The notes beneath the pieces were generated by a model. It did no database searches, was not told where the DNA came from, and was given only the letters and a program-made list of their open reading frames with translations. From UMGS1696 sp045643285 (GTDB lineage Bacteria; Bacillota; Clostridia; Oscillospirales; CAG-272), in NCBI GenBank assembly GCA_045643285.1, contig JAZUKN010000102.1, forward strand, positions 1-64,000: a stretch of 64,000 bases of DNA. Direction: 5' to 3'. The number at the start of each line of letters is the position of its first letter. Within the stretch, counting starts at the first letter, position 1. The position numbers and the translations under genes are program-made. Positions 1 to 8,693 of this stretch are shown here, piece after piece.

Positions 1-25
1 TGACGCCGAAGGAAACCTCTGCGAG

Positions 26-484
26 TTAGTCGAATGCGGCGGACACGTCGGCTTCGTCCGAGCCGATCATCAGCAGCCCGGCGTCGGTTTTGACTGCCGC
101 AGCCTCGGAAAGGAAGGAAATCTGCGTGATTCTCTCCGCACCGTCGGCGGCCTGCGTGGAGGTCACGGTATACGCGCCGTCGATGGTGTAGACCTTGTCG
201 GTACCGTCATACAGACAACTGGGCGCTTCCTGCGTATCGGTGACAGCGCCGAGTCCGCCTAAAATGTCGTCGGTCTTTGCGCCGAGGGGAATGGTCTTTC
301 CGCTGTCAAGCGTGCAGACGTATCCGTCCTCGGAGATGCTCACGCCCGCCGCCGTTTCGGTCGCATCCGTGCCCGGAGATGCAGAATCGGCGGGAACGCC
401 GTTTTCCGTTTCGCCGGAACCGCCGCACGACGTGAGCGTCAGAAAGAGTGCTGTCAGAAGGGCTGCCATGATCCGTTTTTTCAT
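26..484 (-). CDS. Small secreted lipoprotein of unknown function
   Basis: The 152-residue product starts with a charged MKKR, a hydrophobic core and the lipobox LTSC, so Cys20 should be lipidated and the protein anchored outside the membrane. A low-complexity Gly/Ser/Glu/Thr linker (about residues 21-45) follows, then a compact domain with no family I recognise. The start lies 45 bases downstream of the end of the transglutaminase gene on the same strand, so the two are probably co-transcribed and may act together at the cell surface (inference). The gene is complete, ending in TAA near the window edge. Existence is well supported by the clean signal; function is unknown. Confidence 0.75.
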   Translation of the reverse strand: MKKRIMAALLTALFLTLTSCGGSGETENGVPADSASPGTDATETAAGVSISEDGYVCTLDSGKTIPLGAKTDDILGGLGAVTDTQEAPSCLYDGTDKVYTIDGAYTVTSTQAADGAERITQISFLSEAAAVKTDAGLLMIGSDEADVSAAFD

Positions 485-529
485 TGTCAGAACCTGCTTT
501 CCTGAAAAGTATGGGTATATGCGCGGATA

Positions 530-2557
530 TTACGGCGTTGCGGGGTACAGGCTGGTATCGAAGCTGTAATATCCGACGTTTTCATAGGTGGAATAATACG
601 CAATCTCCGCGTCGGTGGAGAGGCACGTGGTTCGGGAGCGGTTGGTCGCGTCGAAGTGGTACCAGTTTCCTTCAATCTTCACCAGATTCCAGTAGTGCGG
701 ATGCTCGGGATTGTCGCGCTGAACCATGATGTTCTCGATGCCCAGCCGGTCGAACATGACCTTGGATACCGCGAAATGGATGTAGCAGTTGCCCGCGAAG
801 GTGGTAAAGCCCGAATACGCGCCCTCCACGTACTGCCCCATCAGATAGGACGTGGCGGTGGAGTAGGTGATATTGCTCTGCACCCAGGCGTAGATCGCCC
901 GGCATTTGTCGCGGTCGGTCATCCCGTCGCTGACGATGTCCGCCAGCACCTGGTCGGCGAGCCTGTCCACCATCGCCTGATTGATATCGCCGATCTCGAC
1001 GCTGACCGTCACGGACGCGGTGTTTCCGGCGTTGTCAGTCGCCCGGTAGACGACGGAATAGGTTCCCTCAGTGGAAATATCGACGGCGGAAGCGTCTACG
1101 CTGACGTATACGTCCCCGTCCGCGTTGTCCGTGGCATATACGCCCTTCCGGTACGAGATCGTCTCGCCCACCAGCGCGGTAATCGTCTTCGTGCCGAAGA
1201 TCTCGGGGGGAATATCGTCCTTTTTGACCGTCAGCGTTGCGGTCTCGACGGTCTCGTTGCCAAAGCTGTCGAAAGCCCGGACGCCGACGGTTTCGGTGTG
1301 CGCGGTTCGGCAGTCGGGGACGGTCACAAATGCGTACCCGGCGGAGGTGTTGTCCGTACACGACACGACAAAGTCTTCCGCCGTGACTTCCGTTCCGGTA
1401 TAGACCGTCACATCCTGCAACCGGAGCACGGGAGAGCTGGTATCGGAGAAGACGAGGGAAACCGCAAGGCTTCCGTATTCGCCGGTCAGCTCCGCGTCAT
1501 AGGTTCCCGGGAGCATCGCGCCGCAGTCCAACTGATCGGGCAAGGAGAGCGTCTTCGTGCCGCAGGTGTATTTCGCCACGGTCTCCTCAAGCGTCCCGCG
1601 GGAGGTTCCGCATTCCACCCGAATGACCTCGGGAACGTCCCACACCCGGCAGACGGTCTCCACCTCCGTCAGGTTGCCCGCTGCGTCGGATACGAGAAGG
1701 CGCACCTGCCGTTCTCCTGCGGTGTCGAAATCCGGTTCCCCGGCAAAAGAGACGCTCGTCTCCGACAGATCGGTCACAGCCGTCACGAAGTCCTCCGCTT
1801 TCACGCCTTCCCCGCCCTTGCGGATATCGAGCTTCAACCCTTCGGCAGAGGGAGGCGTGGTATCCTTCACCGAAAAGGTAAGGTAGTATTTTTCGTTTTC
1901 CGTCTCGGCATAGAGCGGGTAGGAGCCGCAGTCCGTGCCGATTCCGTTTTCCCCGGGGGAGGTTCCGCCGAGGAATTCCAGACCGAACATCCGGCGCAGT
2001 TCTTCCATCGCCGGTTCCGCGTCCGAACCGTATTCGGCAAACGGCAGCGTATCGGGATCGACTACTGTGAGCTGTGCGGGATATTCCGTGCGGTTCCCGC
2101 CTGCATCGGTCAGGATCACGCTGACCGTGCGGATTCCGGCTTCCGATGTGTCCAGACCTTCGGCGGTGAAGAAGACCTCGGATTGATCGAACGCCGTTTT
2201 TACAAAGTCCGACGCGGCGAGCTCCGTTCCCCGTACTGCGGTGATCCCGACGATCTCCGCCTCCGGAAGCGTCATGTCCTTCACCCTGACCGTGACGCTC
2301 TTGCCGAAAACGCCGAGATACCGGATTTTCAGTTCATGCTCTCCCGCTTCGGACGTGTCCACGGACTTCGGATCGGGTTTGCAGGAGCAGAGCGCCGACA
2401 GCAGCCGATCCTCGAACGCCGGAATCTGCGGAACCTCGCCCAGTGCCGTTGTTACATCGCCGATCCGGTTCATCCCGACCACGCCGAGCATGACAAAAAA
2501 CGCTGCCGCCGCGCCGAGAAGCTCAGCCGAAATCCGAATCCGCGTTTTGTTTTTCAT
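530..2557 (-). CDS. Membrane-anchored Ig-like repeat protein with C-terminal transglutaminase-like domain
   Basis: This 675-residue protein has a short basic N-terminus and one membrane segment (about residues 10-28), then several repeats of roughly 80-100 residues with recurring D(T/I)S(E/T)xG motifs and Asp/Gly-rich loops, typical of bacterial Ig-like (DUF5011/Big) modules. The C-terminal 130 residues are a transglutaminase-like cysteine-protease fold: GNC (Cys591), HYW (His621) and HFDA (Asp636) form the expected triad. Such proteins are surface-exposed; the core may cross-link or cleave peptide substrates, but the substrate is unknown. A consensus promoter lies upstream at 2642-2670 and a lipoprotein gene follows. 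Domain calls are firm; the role is inferred. Confidence 0.85.
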   Translation of the reverse strand: MKNKTRIRISAELLGAAAAFFVMLGVVGMNRIGDVTTALGEVPQIPAFEDRLLSALCSCKPDPKSVDTSEAGEHELKIRYLGVFGKSVTVRVKDMTLPEAEIVGITAVRGTELAASDFVKTAFDQSEVFFTAEGLDTSEAGIRTVSVILTDAGGNRTEYPAQLTVVDPDTLPFAEYGSDAEPAMEELRRMFGLEFLGGTSPGENGIGTDCGSYPLYAETENEKYYLTFSVKDTTPPSAEGLKLDIRKGGEGVKAEDFVTAVTDLSETSVSFAGEPDFDTAGERQVRLLVSDAAGNLTEVETVCRVWDVPEVIRVECGTSRGTLEETVAKYTCGTKTLSLPDQLDCGAMLPGTYDAELTGEYGSLAVSLVFSDTSSPVLRLQDVTVYTGTEVTAEDFVVSCTDNTSAGYAFVTVPDCRTAHTETVGVRAFDSFGNETVETATLTVKKDDIPPEIFGTKTITALVGETISYRKGVYATDNADGDVYVSVDASAVDISTEGTYSVVYRATDNAGNTASVTVSVEIGDINQAMVDRLADQVLADIVSDGMTDRDKCRAIYAWVQSNITYSTATSYLMGQYVEGAYSGFTTFAGNCYIHFAVSKVMFDRLGIENIMVQRDNPEHPHYWNLVKIEGNWYHFDATNRSRTTCLSTDAEIAYYSTYENVGYYSFDTSLYPATP

Positions 2558-2641
2558 GGTCCCATCCTTCCGAATGCTGTCCGGCTGCGTAATGATAGAA
2601 TTCCGTCCGCCGACGGTTAATTGGGATAAAATTGATATTTA

Positions 2642-2670
2642 ATTATATCACCGGAAAAGTGTTCTGTCAA
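2642..2670 (-). promoter_or_regulatory. Housekeeping sigma promoter for the Ig-like/transglutaminase gene
   Basis: On the minus strand TTGACA (2670-2665) is followed after exactly 17 bp by TATAAT (2647-2642). Both hexamers match consensus. The start codon of the gene is at 2557, leaving an untranslated leader of about 75 bases. Confidence 0.85.
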
Positions 2671-2768
2671 CCGGTCGAGCCGATCCGTGCGGGGTTGGAG
2701 TACAAAAGGCTTCATCTTTTGTTCCTCGTTACAAACGGCACAAAAGAGAGAACAGAAAGCCATTGAAC

Positions 2769-2797
2769 TTGACAGGGGATTATGCTATCCTTATTCT
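2769..2797 (+). promoter_or_regulatory. Housekeeping sigma promoter for the beta-propeller gene
   Basis: TTGACA (2769-2774), a 17-bp spacer and TATTCT (2792-2797) precede the gene that starts at 2889. The 332 bases between 2557 and 2889 otherwise hold only this promoter and the divergent one at 2642-2670. Confidence 0.75.
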
Positions 2798-2888
2798 ATA
2801 TTGAAGTTTTCCGTTCGCAGGCTTACAAAGCTCGGGCATAGCTCGGGTGATCGGAGACAATTCATTTCTGTCAGAAAGAGGAACGATC

Positions 2889-3839
2889 ATGAAACAGTTT
2901 ATCAAAAATCCCGCCAATCCCATTTTCGGCGACGCCTCCACCGGAACCATGTTCGACGTTCTCATCCAGCCCTACTCCGGCGAACCGACTGCGCTGGAAC
3001 ATCCCCGCTACCGCATGGACGTTTCTTGGAGACCGCAGCGCGCGCTTGCCGTTTCCTTCTCCGAGGACGGCATCCGCTGGACGGCTCCCGAAATCACCCT
3101 GAACTGTGATCCCGCCTCCGGCTGGGAGGACGACATCAACCGCAACGCCGTTCTCAAAATCGGCGGCAGGTATCAGATGTGGTACACCGGTCAGTGGGCC
3201 GATCATTCCTACAGCGACATCGGCTATGCGGAAAGCGAAGACGGCGTCCGCTTCCACCGGGTTCCCCATGCGGACAGCGCGGAAGAAGAGCCGCACTTCG
3301 GTCCCGTGATGATCCCGGAACGAAGCTGGGAGGATGCGTCCGTCATGTGTCCGTGCGTCATCTACGAAAACGGAACCTATCGGATGTACTACTCCGCCGG
3401 GGAAACCTACGAGCCGAACGTCATCGCCTATGCGGAAAGCAAGGACGGCATCCACTGGAAGAAGGATCCCGTCAACCCGATCCTGATCCGCAACCGCTGG
3501 AAGGTATACGAGCAGGAACGGGTCGGCGCGTGTCAGGTCATCCGTGTCGAAGGACTGGGATACCTGATGTTCTATATCGGATACAAGGATATCAACACCG
3601 CGTGCATCTGCTGCGCCCTGTCGAAGGACGGAAAGACGCAGTGGCGCAGATGCAAGGGCAATCCGCTGGTAAGCCCGACGGAAGTTGCGTGGGACGGCGA
3701 CGCCTGCTACAGGCCGACCGCGATTTATGATGAAGAAAAGGGCGGATGGCATCTGTGGTACAACGGCAGAAAGGGCGCGCCGGAATACATCGGCGAAGCC
3801 TTCATGGAAGGAACCTTCACGGACGACGATTTTGAATAA
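2889..3839 (+). CDS. Five-bladed beta-propeller glycosidase-like protein (GH43/GH32/GH130 type)
   Basis: The 316-residue product repeats a blade pattern of the type YQMWYTG, YRMYYSAG, YLMFYIG and WHLWYNG, each preceded by a turn such as SxDGxxW. This is the signature of five-bladed propeller glycoside hydrolases and mannoside phosphorylases. No signal peptide is visible, so a cytoplasmic role on imported oligosaccharides is likely. ATG at 2889 is chosen over an in-frame ATG at 2847 because AGAAAGAGG lies just upstream of it. The gene sits head-on against the AraC gene and beside other glycosidases, consistent with a carbohydrate locus. Exact family and substrate cannot be set from sequence alone. 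Confidence 0.75.
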   Translation: MKQFIKNPANPIFGDASTGTMFDVLIQPYSGEPTALEHPRYRMDVSWRPQRALAVSFSEDGIRWTAPEITLNCDPASGWEDDINRNAVLKIGGRYQMWYTGQWADHSYSDIGYAESEDGVRFHRVPHADSAEEEPHFGPVMIPERSWEDASVMCPCVIYENGTYRMYYSAGETYEPNVIAYAESKDGIHWKKDPVNPILIRNRWKVYEQERVGACQVIRVEGLGYLMFYIGYKDINTACICCALSKDGKTQWRRCKGNPLVSPTEVAWDGDACYRPTAIYDEEKGGWHLWYNGRKGAPEYIGEAFMEGTFTDDDFE

Positions 3840-3873
3840 TCCGGGACTTTTCCCGCCCGATTCCACAGAAGAC

Positions 3874-4758
3874 TTACCGGATCTCCCGGAACTGCCGGGG
3901 CGTCATGCCGGTGAGCCGGGAGAAGCTGCGGGAAAACGCCGAGAAGTCCTCGTAGCCGACAAGCTGGGCGATCTCGCCGATGGACTGATCGGTCCCGATG
4001 AGAAGCTGCTTGGCGCGGCTGATGCGCAGGGCGGTCAGATACTGGTGCGGCGGGATCCCGTAATATCGGCGGAACAGCGTCGAAAAATAGGGACGCGACA
4101 GGTAGAGCCGCCCGGCAAGGTCCTCCGCGGTAATCGGCTCGCCCAGGTGCTCCTGCATATAGCGCTCCGCCAGACGCAGCTTGTCTAAATTTTCCAGCGC
4201 TTCGCCGTCAGGGAGGTCCCCGCTGCGGTCAAGGAGCGCCATGAACAACTGATAGATCAGGGAAGAAACCTGTAAATCCAGCGAGAGAGAAATCTCGTCC
4301 GGCATGGACAGCGCCTTCTCCAGCATGGACCTGATTCTCATCCGGTTTTCGCTGCTGTACTCGTAAATCGGACGCTCGGGATGCGCCAGGGAATTCGGGA
4401 ACGTCAGGCAGTCGCGCCCTACCACATGGAGGTAGTAAAACGACCACGGGCTTTCGGTGGGATAATACAGATGATGACGGCGGCAGTCGAGCACCATGAC
4501 CGATCCCGGTCTCATCGTCAGAAGCGGACCTCCGTCCACCGACAGCGCCGCCTCGCCCGATTCCGTATAGAGGACGATCAGCGATTCAAAATCACGGCGA
4601 TCCGTCTGATAATGCTCCAGCGCCTCGTAATGTCCGGCATAGGTGGCGTAATACAGGAAGGGATTATCCCAGTTCGCCGCCGTGAACGTATGCCGGATAC
4701 AGAAGGAACAGTTTGAAAATTCCTCCGGCGGAATCACCTGGTCTCCTTTGGACTGCAT
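3874..4758 (-). CDS. AraC-family transcriptional regulator
   Basis: The protein (294 residues) has an N-terminal cupin-like ligand domain (about residues 20-160, including RPGSVMVLDCRRHHLYYP) and a C-terminal pair of helix-turn-helix motifs (about 195-294) containing DLAGRLYLSRPYFSTLF and IGEIAQLVGYEDFSAFSRSF, the standard AraC layout. ATG at 4758 is chosen because AAGGGGGA is well spaced before it; an in-frame ATG at 4782 lies upstream of that site. It diverges from the glycosidase at 4878 and probably controls it and its neighbours in response to a sugar (inference). Confidence in the family is high; the ligand is unknown. Confidence 0.92.
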   Translation of the reverse strand: MQSKGDQVIPPEEFSNCSFCIRHTFTAANWDNPFLYYATYAGHYEALEHYQTDRRDFESLIVLYTESGEAALSVDGGPLLTMRPGSVMVLDCRRHHLYYPTESPWSFYYLHVVGRDCLTFPNSLAHPERPIYEYSSENRMRIRSMLEKALSMPDEISLSLDLQVSSLIYQLFMALLDRSGDLPDGEALENLDKLRLAERYMQEHLGEPITAEDLAGRLYLSRPYFSTLFRRYYGIPPHQYLTALRISRAKQLLIGTDQSIGEIAQLVGYEDFSAFSRSFSRLTGMTPRQFREIR

Positions 4759-4815
4759 CCTGTCTCCCCCTTTCGCATTCATCGAACAAACGGCACAACG
4801 TGTGCTTTCAGGGAC

Positions 4816-4824
4816 AGTATAGCA
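4816..4824 (-). promoter_or_regulatory. Extended -10 promoter for the AraC gene
   Basis: On the minus strand TGC precedes TATACT (4824-4816), giving an extended -10. No good -35 is seen, as is usual for this promoter class. Confidence 0.5.
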
Positions 4825-4877
4825 TAACCGGACGGAAAAGAAAATACCAACGACAGAAAAACAGGGAGGAATTTTCC

Positions 4878-6401
4878 ATGGCAGATACCGCGATGCTTAC
4901 CCGATTCGTCGAAAAATTCAACCGCGCTCATGAGGAATACTATCGGAACCGTATTTCCGACGCACAGGTCGCCGACTGGATGGCGGAAAACATCCCGCTC
5001 CTCGACTGCGATGACGCGGAGGTGCTGGAAACATACTACTTCCGCTTCTGGAGCTTCCGCAAGCATATCAAGGATTCCCCGGAAGGGACCGTCATCACGG
5101 AGTTCCTTCCCCCCGTGGGATGGAGCGGACCGTACAACACCATCTCCTGCTCCGTAGCCCATCATGTCTCCGAGGGACGGTGGCTCCGCGACAGCTCCAT
5201 CATCGAGAGCGACGTCCGCTTCTTCCTGAAGGAGGAGCACGACGCGCCGTCCACCAGCTATTCCTTCGCTTTCCTCTGGAACGTGTTCCTGTACTGCCGG
5301 TTCAGCGGAAAGCCGGAGCTGGCAAAGGAGCTTCTCCCCCGGATGATCCACCAGTACGGGTACTGGGAAGAAAAATCCATGACGAAATACGGGCTGTTCT
5401 GGTCCAACGATGACCGGGACGGCATGGAATACTCGATCAGCGGACCCGGTCTCCGTCCGACGCTGAACACCTACCTCTACGGCGCCGCGCTGGGAATCGC
5501 CGCGCTGTGTCAGGCATTCGGAGACGAGAGGGCGGAATCCTTCCGGGAAAAGGCGGAGGCATTGCGGGCGAATATCCGCAAATACCTCTGGGATGAGAAG
5601 GACGGCTTTTTCAAGACCGTTCCGATGACCTCGAAGGACGGAGAACCCGATTTCGAGCGCGCCAATCCGGATCACAACGTGAAGGAGCAGATCGGCTTCC
5701 TGCCGTTCCTCGTTCCTGCGCTGACCGAGGAATCCGACGAGCGCGTTTTCACCGAGCTGATGAATCCCGCGAAATTCTTCGCACCGTATGGGATCACCAC
5801 CGCCGATATGTCGCATCCGCGGTTCATGAAATGCGAGACGCATCACGAATGCCTGTGGGACGGTCCCGTCTGGCCCTATGCCACTGCGCAGACGCTGACC
5901 GCGCTGTATACGCTGCTGGGGTGGAAGGACTCCGCGTACATCGGGAAAGCCGACTACATGACCCTGCTCCGTCAGTACGCCGCCTCCCAGAAGCTGTACA
6001 AGGGCGGGAAGCTCCTCAACTGGATCGACGAGAATCTGGAACCGTTCTCCGGTCAGTGGATTGCGCGGGAGCTGATCTACCTCGACCACGCCTATCACTT
6101 CCCGAAGGAGCGCGGCGCGGAGTACAATCACTCCACCTTCTGCGATCTGGTTCTCTCCGGTGCGTGCGGCATCCGGTTCGACGCCGATCTCGAAACCGGC
6201 AGGCGCACTCTCACCGTGAAGCCGCTGTGTGCGGGTACGTGGAAGTATTATTCCGTGAAAAATCTCTGTGCAGGCGGGGCAATGTTCGATCTGTATTACG
6301 ACGAAGACGGGACGAAATACGGCTATGGCGCAGGTCTGACGCTGATCTGCGGCGGGAAAATCGCGGCACAGGGCGGGATCGCGCTGACGGTTTCGTTCTG
6401 A
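4878..6401 (+). CDS. (alpha/alpha)6-barrel glycoside hydrolase, MGH1/GH63-like
   Basis: The 507-residue protein has helix-rich repeats with WNVFLY, LFWSNDDRDGME, LNTYLYGA and LWDGPVWPYATAQTL, the pattern of MGH1-like/GH63-type inverting alpha-glycosidases and related trehalase-clan enzymes. It has no signal peptide and so acts inside the cell. ATG at 4878 follows GGAGGA at 4865-4870. It diverges from the AraC gene and precedes the alpha-galactosidase by 115 bases on the same strand, so the two glycosidases are probably one transcription unit. A distant relative lies at 60212-61738. The precise glycosidic bond cut is unknown. Confidence 0.8.
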   Translation: MADTAMLTRFVEKFNRAHEEYYRNRISDAQVADWMAENIPLLDCDDAEVLETYYFRFWSFRKHIKDSPEGTVITEFLPPVGWSGPYNTISCSVAHHVSEGRWLRDSSIIESDVRFFLKEEHDAPSTSYSFAFLWNVFLYCRFSGKPELAKELLPRMIHQYGYWEEKSMTKYGLFWSNDDRDGMEYSISGPGLRPTLNTYLYGAALGIAALCQAFGDERAESFREKAEALRANIRKYLWDEKDGFFKTVPMTSKDGEPDFERANPDHNVKEQIGFLPFLVPALTEESDERVFTELMNPAKFFAPYGITTADMSHPRFMKCETHHECLWDGPVWPYATAQTLTALYTLLGWKDSAYIGKADYMTLLRQYAASQKLYKGGKLLNWIDENLEPFSGQWIARELIYLDHAYHFPKERGAEYNHSTFCDLVLSGACGIRFDADLETGRRTLTVKPLCAGTWKYYSVKNLCAGGAMFDLYYDEDGTKYGYGAGLTLICGGKIAAQGGIALTVSF

Positions 6402-6516
6402 AAATGCGGCGATATCATGAAACATCCTCCTCCCGTCTTTCCAGCCGAAAACACAGCGCCTGCCAAGCGGAGAAAGACGGCGGAGGAATCGAAAATTTAC
6501 GACAAGGAGTGCAGAA

Positions 6517-8580
6517 ATGGCGGAATTGGTTCGGTTTATCGAAAACGGAATTTCTGTGAGCATGAATCTCACAGGCGACGGGAAGGTGCGGATGCTTCCC
6601 ATGACGTTAAGCGAAACGGAAGGCTCTCCCGACGGCGGCTTTCCTCTGGTGCAGGTGAAAACGGCGGATTACGGCTATGAAGGGCATCACGGCGCCAAGC
6701 ATATCACCGCCGGTTTCAGCGAGCGGCTGCGGTATGTCTCTCATTCGGACGTTCGCTCCGAGGACGGGAAGAAACGGATCCTGACCGTGACCCAGCAGGC
6801 GGATGAGGTCTACGTCACCTCCCACTACCTCTTCTATTCCGGCATGGCGGCGGTCCGGTCGTACACCACCGTCGAAAACCGTTCCGCAAATGCGGTGACG
6901 CTGGAATTTGTTTCCTCGTTCATGATGTTCGGAATCTCCGCGGAGGGAGACGGAGCCTGGGACGCCAAATGCCGCGTCTCGATTCCGCACAACTGCTGGT
7001 ACGGCGAAGCGCAGTGGTACTGCCATCCCGTTCCCGAGCTCGGTCTTTCCAAGGTCAACGGGGGCACGGTCAAGCCGCTGATCGTATCCAGCACCGGCAC
7101 CTTTGCGACGGACGAATTCCTCGCGGGCGGTTATTTTGAAAACACCGCCGCCGGATGCGCCGTGATGTGGCAGATCGAAAACAACGGCTCGTGGATGTGG
7201 GAGATCGGCGACGAACGGGACGAGCTGTACCTCCTCCTGTCCGGTCCGTGTCAGGATACGGCAGGCTGGTGGAAGACGCTGAGACCGGGAGACGTCTTTG
7301 AAAGCGTTCCGGCAGCCGTCACGTTCTCGAAGAAGGGCTTTAACGGTACGCTGGCGGAAATGACGAAATACCGCCGTGCGATCCGTCGGAAGAACCCGGA
7401 CAACGAGAAGCTCCCGGTGATTTTCAATGACTATATGAACTGCCTCTACGGCGATCCGACCACGGAAAAGGAATATCCGCTGATCGACGCGGCGGCGAAA
7501 GCGGGATGCGAATACTACTGCATCGACTGCGGCTGGTATTCCGACGGAGGCTGGTGGGACAGCGTGGGAGAATGGATGCCGTCCGGCAAGCGTTTCCCCG
7601 GCGGAATTCGGGAACCGCTCGATTATATCCGCTCGAAGGGAATGATCCCCGGTCTCTGGCTGGAGATCGAAGTCATGGGCATCCGCTGCCCGCTGGCGGA
7701 CAAGCTCCCGGACGACTGGTTCTTCCTGCGCCACGGCAAACGGGTGATCGACCACGAGCGGTATCAGCTCGATTTCTCGAATCCCGAGGTGAGAGCCTAT
7801 GCCACCGGGGTAATCAAACGTCTCGTGGAGGAATACGGCGTGGGCTATATCAAGATGGATTACAACATCGAAGCCGGGATCGGAACGGAATCCGGCAGCG
7901 ACAGCTTCGGCGACGGTCTGCTGCGTCACAACCGCGCTTATCTCTCCTGGCTGGACGAAATCTTCGCCGCCTATCCCGAGCTGACCATCGAATGCTGTTC
8001 CAGCGGCGCGATGCGAGCCAATTATTCTCTGCTGTCCCGTCACAGCATCCAGTCGAGCAGCGACCAGACGGATTACCGGAAGAACGCGGTAGTAGCAGCC
8101 GCCTCCTCCGCCGGAATCTGCCCCGAACAGTGCGCGGTATGGTCCTATCCCCTGCGGAACGCCGATGTGGAAAATGTGGCGATGAATCTGGTGAACGCCA
8201 TGCTCGTCCGCATCCACCAGAGCGGTCATCTGGTCGAAATCTCCCCCGAAGGCTTTGCGATGGTGGCGGAGGGAATCTCCGTTTACAAGCAGATCCGGGA
8301 CGACATTAAGACGGGGCTTCCGTTCTATCCCACGGGAACGCCGCACTTCTCCGACGAATGGTTCTCCTTCGGTCTGGACTGCGGCGATACGGTCTGCCTC
8401 GCCGTGTGGCGGATGGACGGAAATCAGGATTCCTTTGAGATTCCACTGGACGACGCAATCGAAAGCGCGGAATGTATCTATCCCGCCGGACTTGAGACCC
8501 GGTTCTCTCACCGTGAAAACGTGCTAACCGTTCAGTTGAAAAATAACACGGCGCGGCTGTTCCGCATTCGGAAGGAATAA
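6517..8580 (+). CDS. Alpha-galactosidase, GH36 family
   Basis: The 687-residue product has the GH36 layout: an N-terminal beta-sandwich (about 1-280), a TIM barrel (about 300-610) and a C-terminal beta domain. In the barrel YCIDCGWY and GLWLEIEVMG line the active site, KMDYN carries the nucleophile (Asp448) and SSSDQTDY the acid/base (Asp516). It hydrolyses terminal alpha-galactosides, or possibly alpha-N-acetylgalactosaminides, since GH36 holds both. There is no secretion signal, so it probably acts on imported raffinose-type or host-glycan oligosaccharides. AAGGAG precedes the ATG. A terminator at 8611-8655 closes the unit. Confidence 0.92.
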   Translation: MAELVRFIENGISVSMNLTGDGKVRMLPMTLSETEGSPDGGFPLVQVKTADYGYEGHHGAKHITAGFSERLRYVSHSDVRSEDGKKRILTVTQQADEVYVTSHYLFYSGMAAVRSYTTVENRSANAVTLEFVSSFMMFGISAEGDGAWDAKCRVSIPHNCWYGEAQWYCHPVPELGLSKVNGGTVKPLIVSSTGTFATDEFLAGGYFENTAAGCAVMWQIENNGSWMWEIGDERDELYLLLSGPCQDTAGWWKTLRPGDVFESVPAAVTFSKKGFNGTLAEMTKYRRAIRRKNPDNEKLPVIFNDYMNCLYGDPTTEKEYPLIDAAAKAGCEYYCIDCGWYSDGGWWDSVGEWMPSGKRFPGGIREPLDYIRSKGMIPGLWLEIEVMGIRCPLADKLPDDWFFLRHGKRVIDHERYQLDFSNPEVRAYATGVIKRLVEEYGVGYIKMDYNIEAGIGTESGSDSFGDGLLRHNRAYLSWLDEIFAAYPELTIECCSSGAMRANYSLLSRHSIQSSSDQTDYRKNAVVAAASSAGICPEQCAVWSYPLRNADVENVAMNLVNAMLVRIHQSGHLVEISPEGFAMVAEGISVYKQIRDDIKTGLPFYPTGTPHFSDEWFSFGLDCGDTVCLAVWRMDGNQDSFEIPLDDAIESAECIYPAGLETRFSHRENVLTVQLKNNTARLFRIRKE

Positions 8581-8610
8581 CCGACACGCTGCGAATCGCG
8601 CATGACAAAA

Positions 8611-8655
8611 CCTCCTGCCGCAGATACATCCATTTTGCAGCAGGAGGCTCTTTTT
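8611..8655 (+). terminator. Intrinsic terminator after the GH36 gene
   Basis: CCTCCTGC (8611-8618) pairs with GCAGGAGG (8640-8647), followed by CTCTTTTT. It separates two convergent genes; on the minus strand the T-run is only four bases, so termination is expected mainly in the plus direction. Confidence 0.8.
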
Positions 8656-8693
8656 GTCCTTATCTGTTTGCCGGTGCTTCCGACGGCTTCCTG

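Noticed and set aside
656..2620. A 654-codon open frame on the plus strand over the transglutaminase gene
   Set aside because: It is the GC-rich antisense shadow of a gene with clear domains; its protein is Arg/Gly/His-rich with no motif and no ribosome site.
4779..6602. A 607-codon minus-strand open frame over the helical-barrel glycosidase
   Set aside because: Antisense shadow; no family features, while the plus-strand product has clear glycosidase motifs.
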